DNA from: Candidatus Apopatocola equi
Lineage (GTDB): Bacteria; Bacillota; Clostridia; Oscillospirales; Oscillospiraceae
Direction of reading: 5' to 3'
DNA: 5,824 bases
Assembly: GCA_018065965.1 (NCBI GenBank)
Contig: JAGHSH010000155.1
Location: forward strand, 1 to 5,824
Shown: piece after piece, positions 5,253-5,824 of the stretch
Position numbering within the stretch: the stretch's first letter is position 1
Layout: every line of letters starts with the position of its first letter
Program-made: the position numbers and the translations under genes
Notes under the pieces: model-generated
Told to the model about the DNA's origin: nothing
Database searches by the model: none
Seen by the model: only the letters and a program-made list of their open reading frames with translations

Positions 5253-5824
5253 TTATTTGATGAGGTCCTTGTAGCACTCACTGCCGGTGAGACTGTCGGG
5301 CGGGTAAAATTCCTCCATCGGGAAGCGGATGCGCCCGAAGAGCGTGCAGGGATCGTCATCGTTGGAGCTGACGCATTCGCAATCGGGCATGCCGTAATTG
5401 TAGACCGGGATCACCAGCTGGCTGTCCCGCTCCAGCCGGATGAGCGAGAACTGTCCCAGCGTGGCGTACCACAGCTTGGAGCAGTCGCCCAGCACCAGAT
5501 CCTCGCCGAAGGCGGCGGCAATGGCTGCGGGCACCTCGGGGGTCGGATCGCCGCACCCGCTGCTGCTGTCGCACAGATGCATACTCAGCGCGATGGGATC
5601 AACAGCCTCCACGACCACCACCGGCTGACTGACCTGAGCGGAGCAGGGCCCCTCGGAGGTGAATACCTTTGCGCTGCCCTCGCTGCCGAAGAGGATCACC
5701 CGCTTGTCGAGAACGGCAAGCCCGGTCACGGTGTGGCACCCGGGACTGACTTCCCCGGTCACGCGGTAGAAATAGGTCACATCCACAGTGTAGTAGCCTC
5801 GGTTAAAGCTGATCTCCTCCACAT
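5253..5824 (-). CDS. Cysteine-rich conserved hypothetical protein, 5' end outside window
   Basis: The frame is open from the right edge down to a TAA at 5253-5255, giving at least 189 residues. The only start at the edge is a GTG (5822-5820), read as valine in VEEISFNRGYYTVDVTYFYRV, with no room to see a ribosome binding site. It is probably an internal residue of a longer protein. The opening segment is beta-strand-like (FNRGYYTVDVTYFYRVTGE). Nine cysteines follow (counted from that valine: 29, 60, 84, 90, 114, 148, 150, 159, 183), including a CEC pair and an acidic SSNDDDPC stretch. There is no membrane segment in the visible part. From memory, the FNRG(F/Y)YTVD motif marks a family of uncharacterised clostridial cysteine-rich proteins whose upstream part contains a conserved CRD/DC motif; this cannot be checked here. 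Function is unknown. It converges on trkH and is not part of that operon. Confidence 0.8.
   Translation of the reverse strand, partial: VEEISFNRGYYTVDVTYFYRVTGEVSPGCHTVTGLAVLDKRVILFGSEGSAKVFTSEGPCSAQVSQPVVVVEAVDPIALSMHLCDSSSGCGDPTPEVPAAIAAAFGEDLVLGDCSKLWYATLGQFSLIRLERDSQLVIPVYNYGMPDCECVSSNDDDPCTLFGRIRFPMEEFYPPDSLTGSECYKDLIK

Noticed and set aside
3710..5359. A 549-codon open frame on the minus strand opposite trkH
   Set aside because: The peptide is a His/Gly/Ala-rich shadow of trkH codons with no membrane or domain pattern, and it runs through the terminator hairpin and into the converging gene in another frame.

Overview
The window looks like chromosome of a gut-type Gram-positive anaerobe of the class Clostridia, probably near the Oscillospiraceae/Ruminococcaceae. 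The reasons are G+C-rich coding sequence with strong AGGAG-type ribosome binding sites, the dnaX-ebfC gene pair, tandem DUF2284 genes, and a cysteine-rich hypothetical protein of a kind I associate with Clostridia. The family placement is inference. There are no phage, transposon, CRISPR, tRNA or rRNA signals.

Layout. Positions 1-193 hold the 3' end of a gene read as dnaX (DNA polymerase III gamma/tau). It is followed by ebfC (ybaB family nucleoid-associated protein, 230-580) and a strong intrinsic terminator (591-640). A sigma-A-type promoter with an extended -10 (641-669) starts immediately after the terminator. It appears to drive a compact five-gene operon on the + strand: two tandem DUF2284 cysteine-rich putative metal-binding proteins (723-1265 and 1310-1855), a nicotinamidase-like cysteine hydrolase of the isochorismatase family (1859-2374), trkA (2401-3756) and trkH (3761-5200). 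Intergenic gaps are 44, 3, 26 and 4 bases. A hairpin at 5210-5244 closes the operon and can also terminate the converging minus-strand gene (5253 to the right edge), a cysteine-rich conserved hypothetical whose 5' end lies outside the window.

How the genes work together. dnaX and ebfC belong to the widespread dnaX-ebfC(-recR) replication/repair cluster, but recR is not next here. trkA and trkH together make a complete NAD(H)-gated potassium uptake system: TrkH is the four-repeat membrane pore and TrkA the cytosolic double-RCK gating ring. The cysteine hydrolase upstream probably acts in NAD salvage or a similar amide hydrolysis, and the two DUF2284 proteins probably bind a metal or Fe-S cluster. 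A functional link among these is suggested only by operon structure.

Most of the window is ordinary housekeeping. The parts worth a second look are the DUF2284 duplication joined to a hydrolase and Trk genes, and the partial cysteine-rich gene at the right end. I see no convincing evidence of a wholly new system. All stretches without a gene are shorter than 300 bases.
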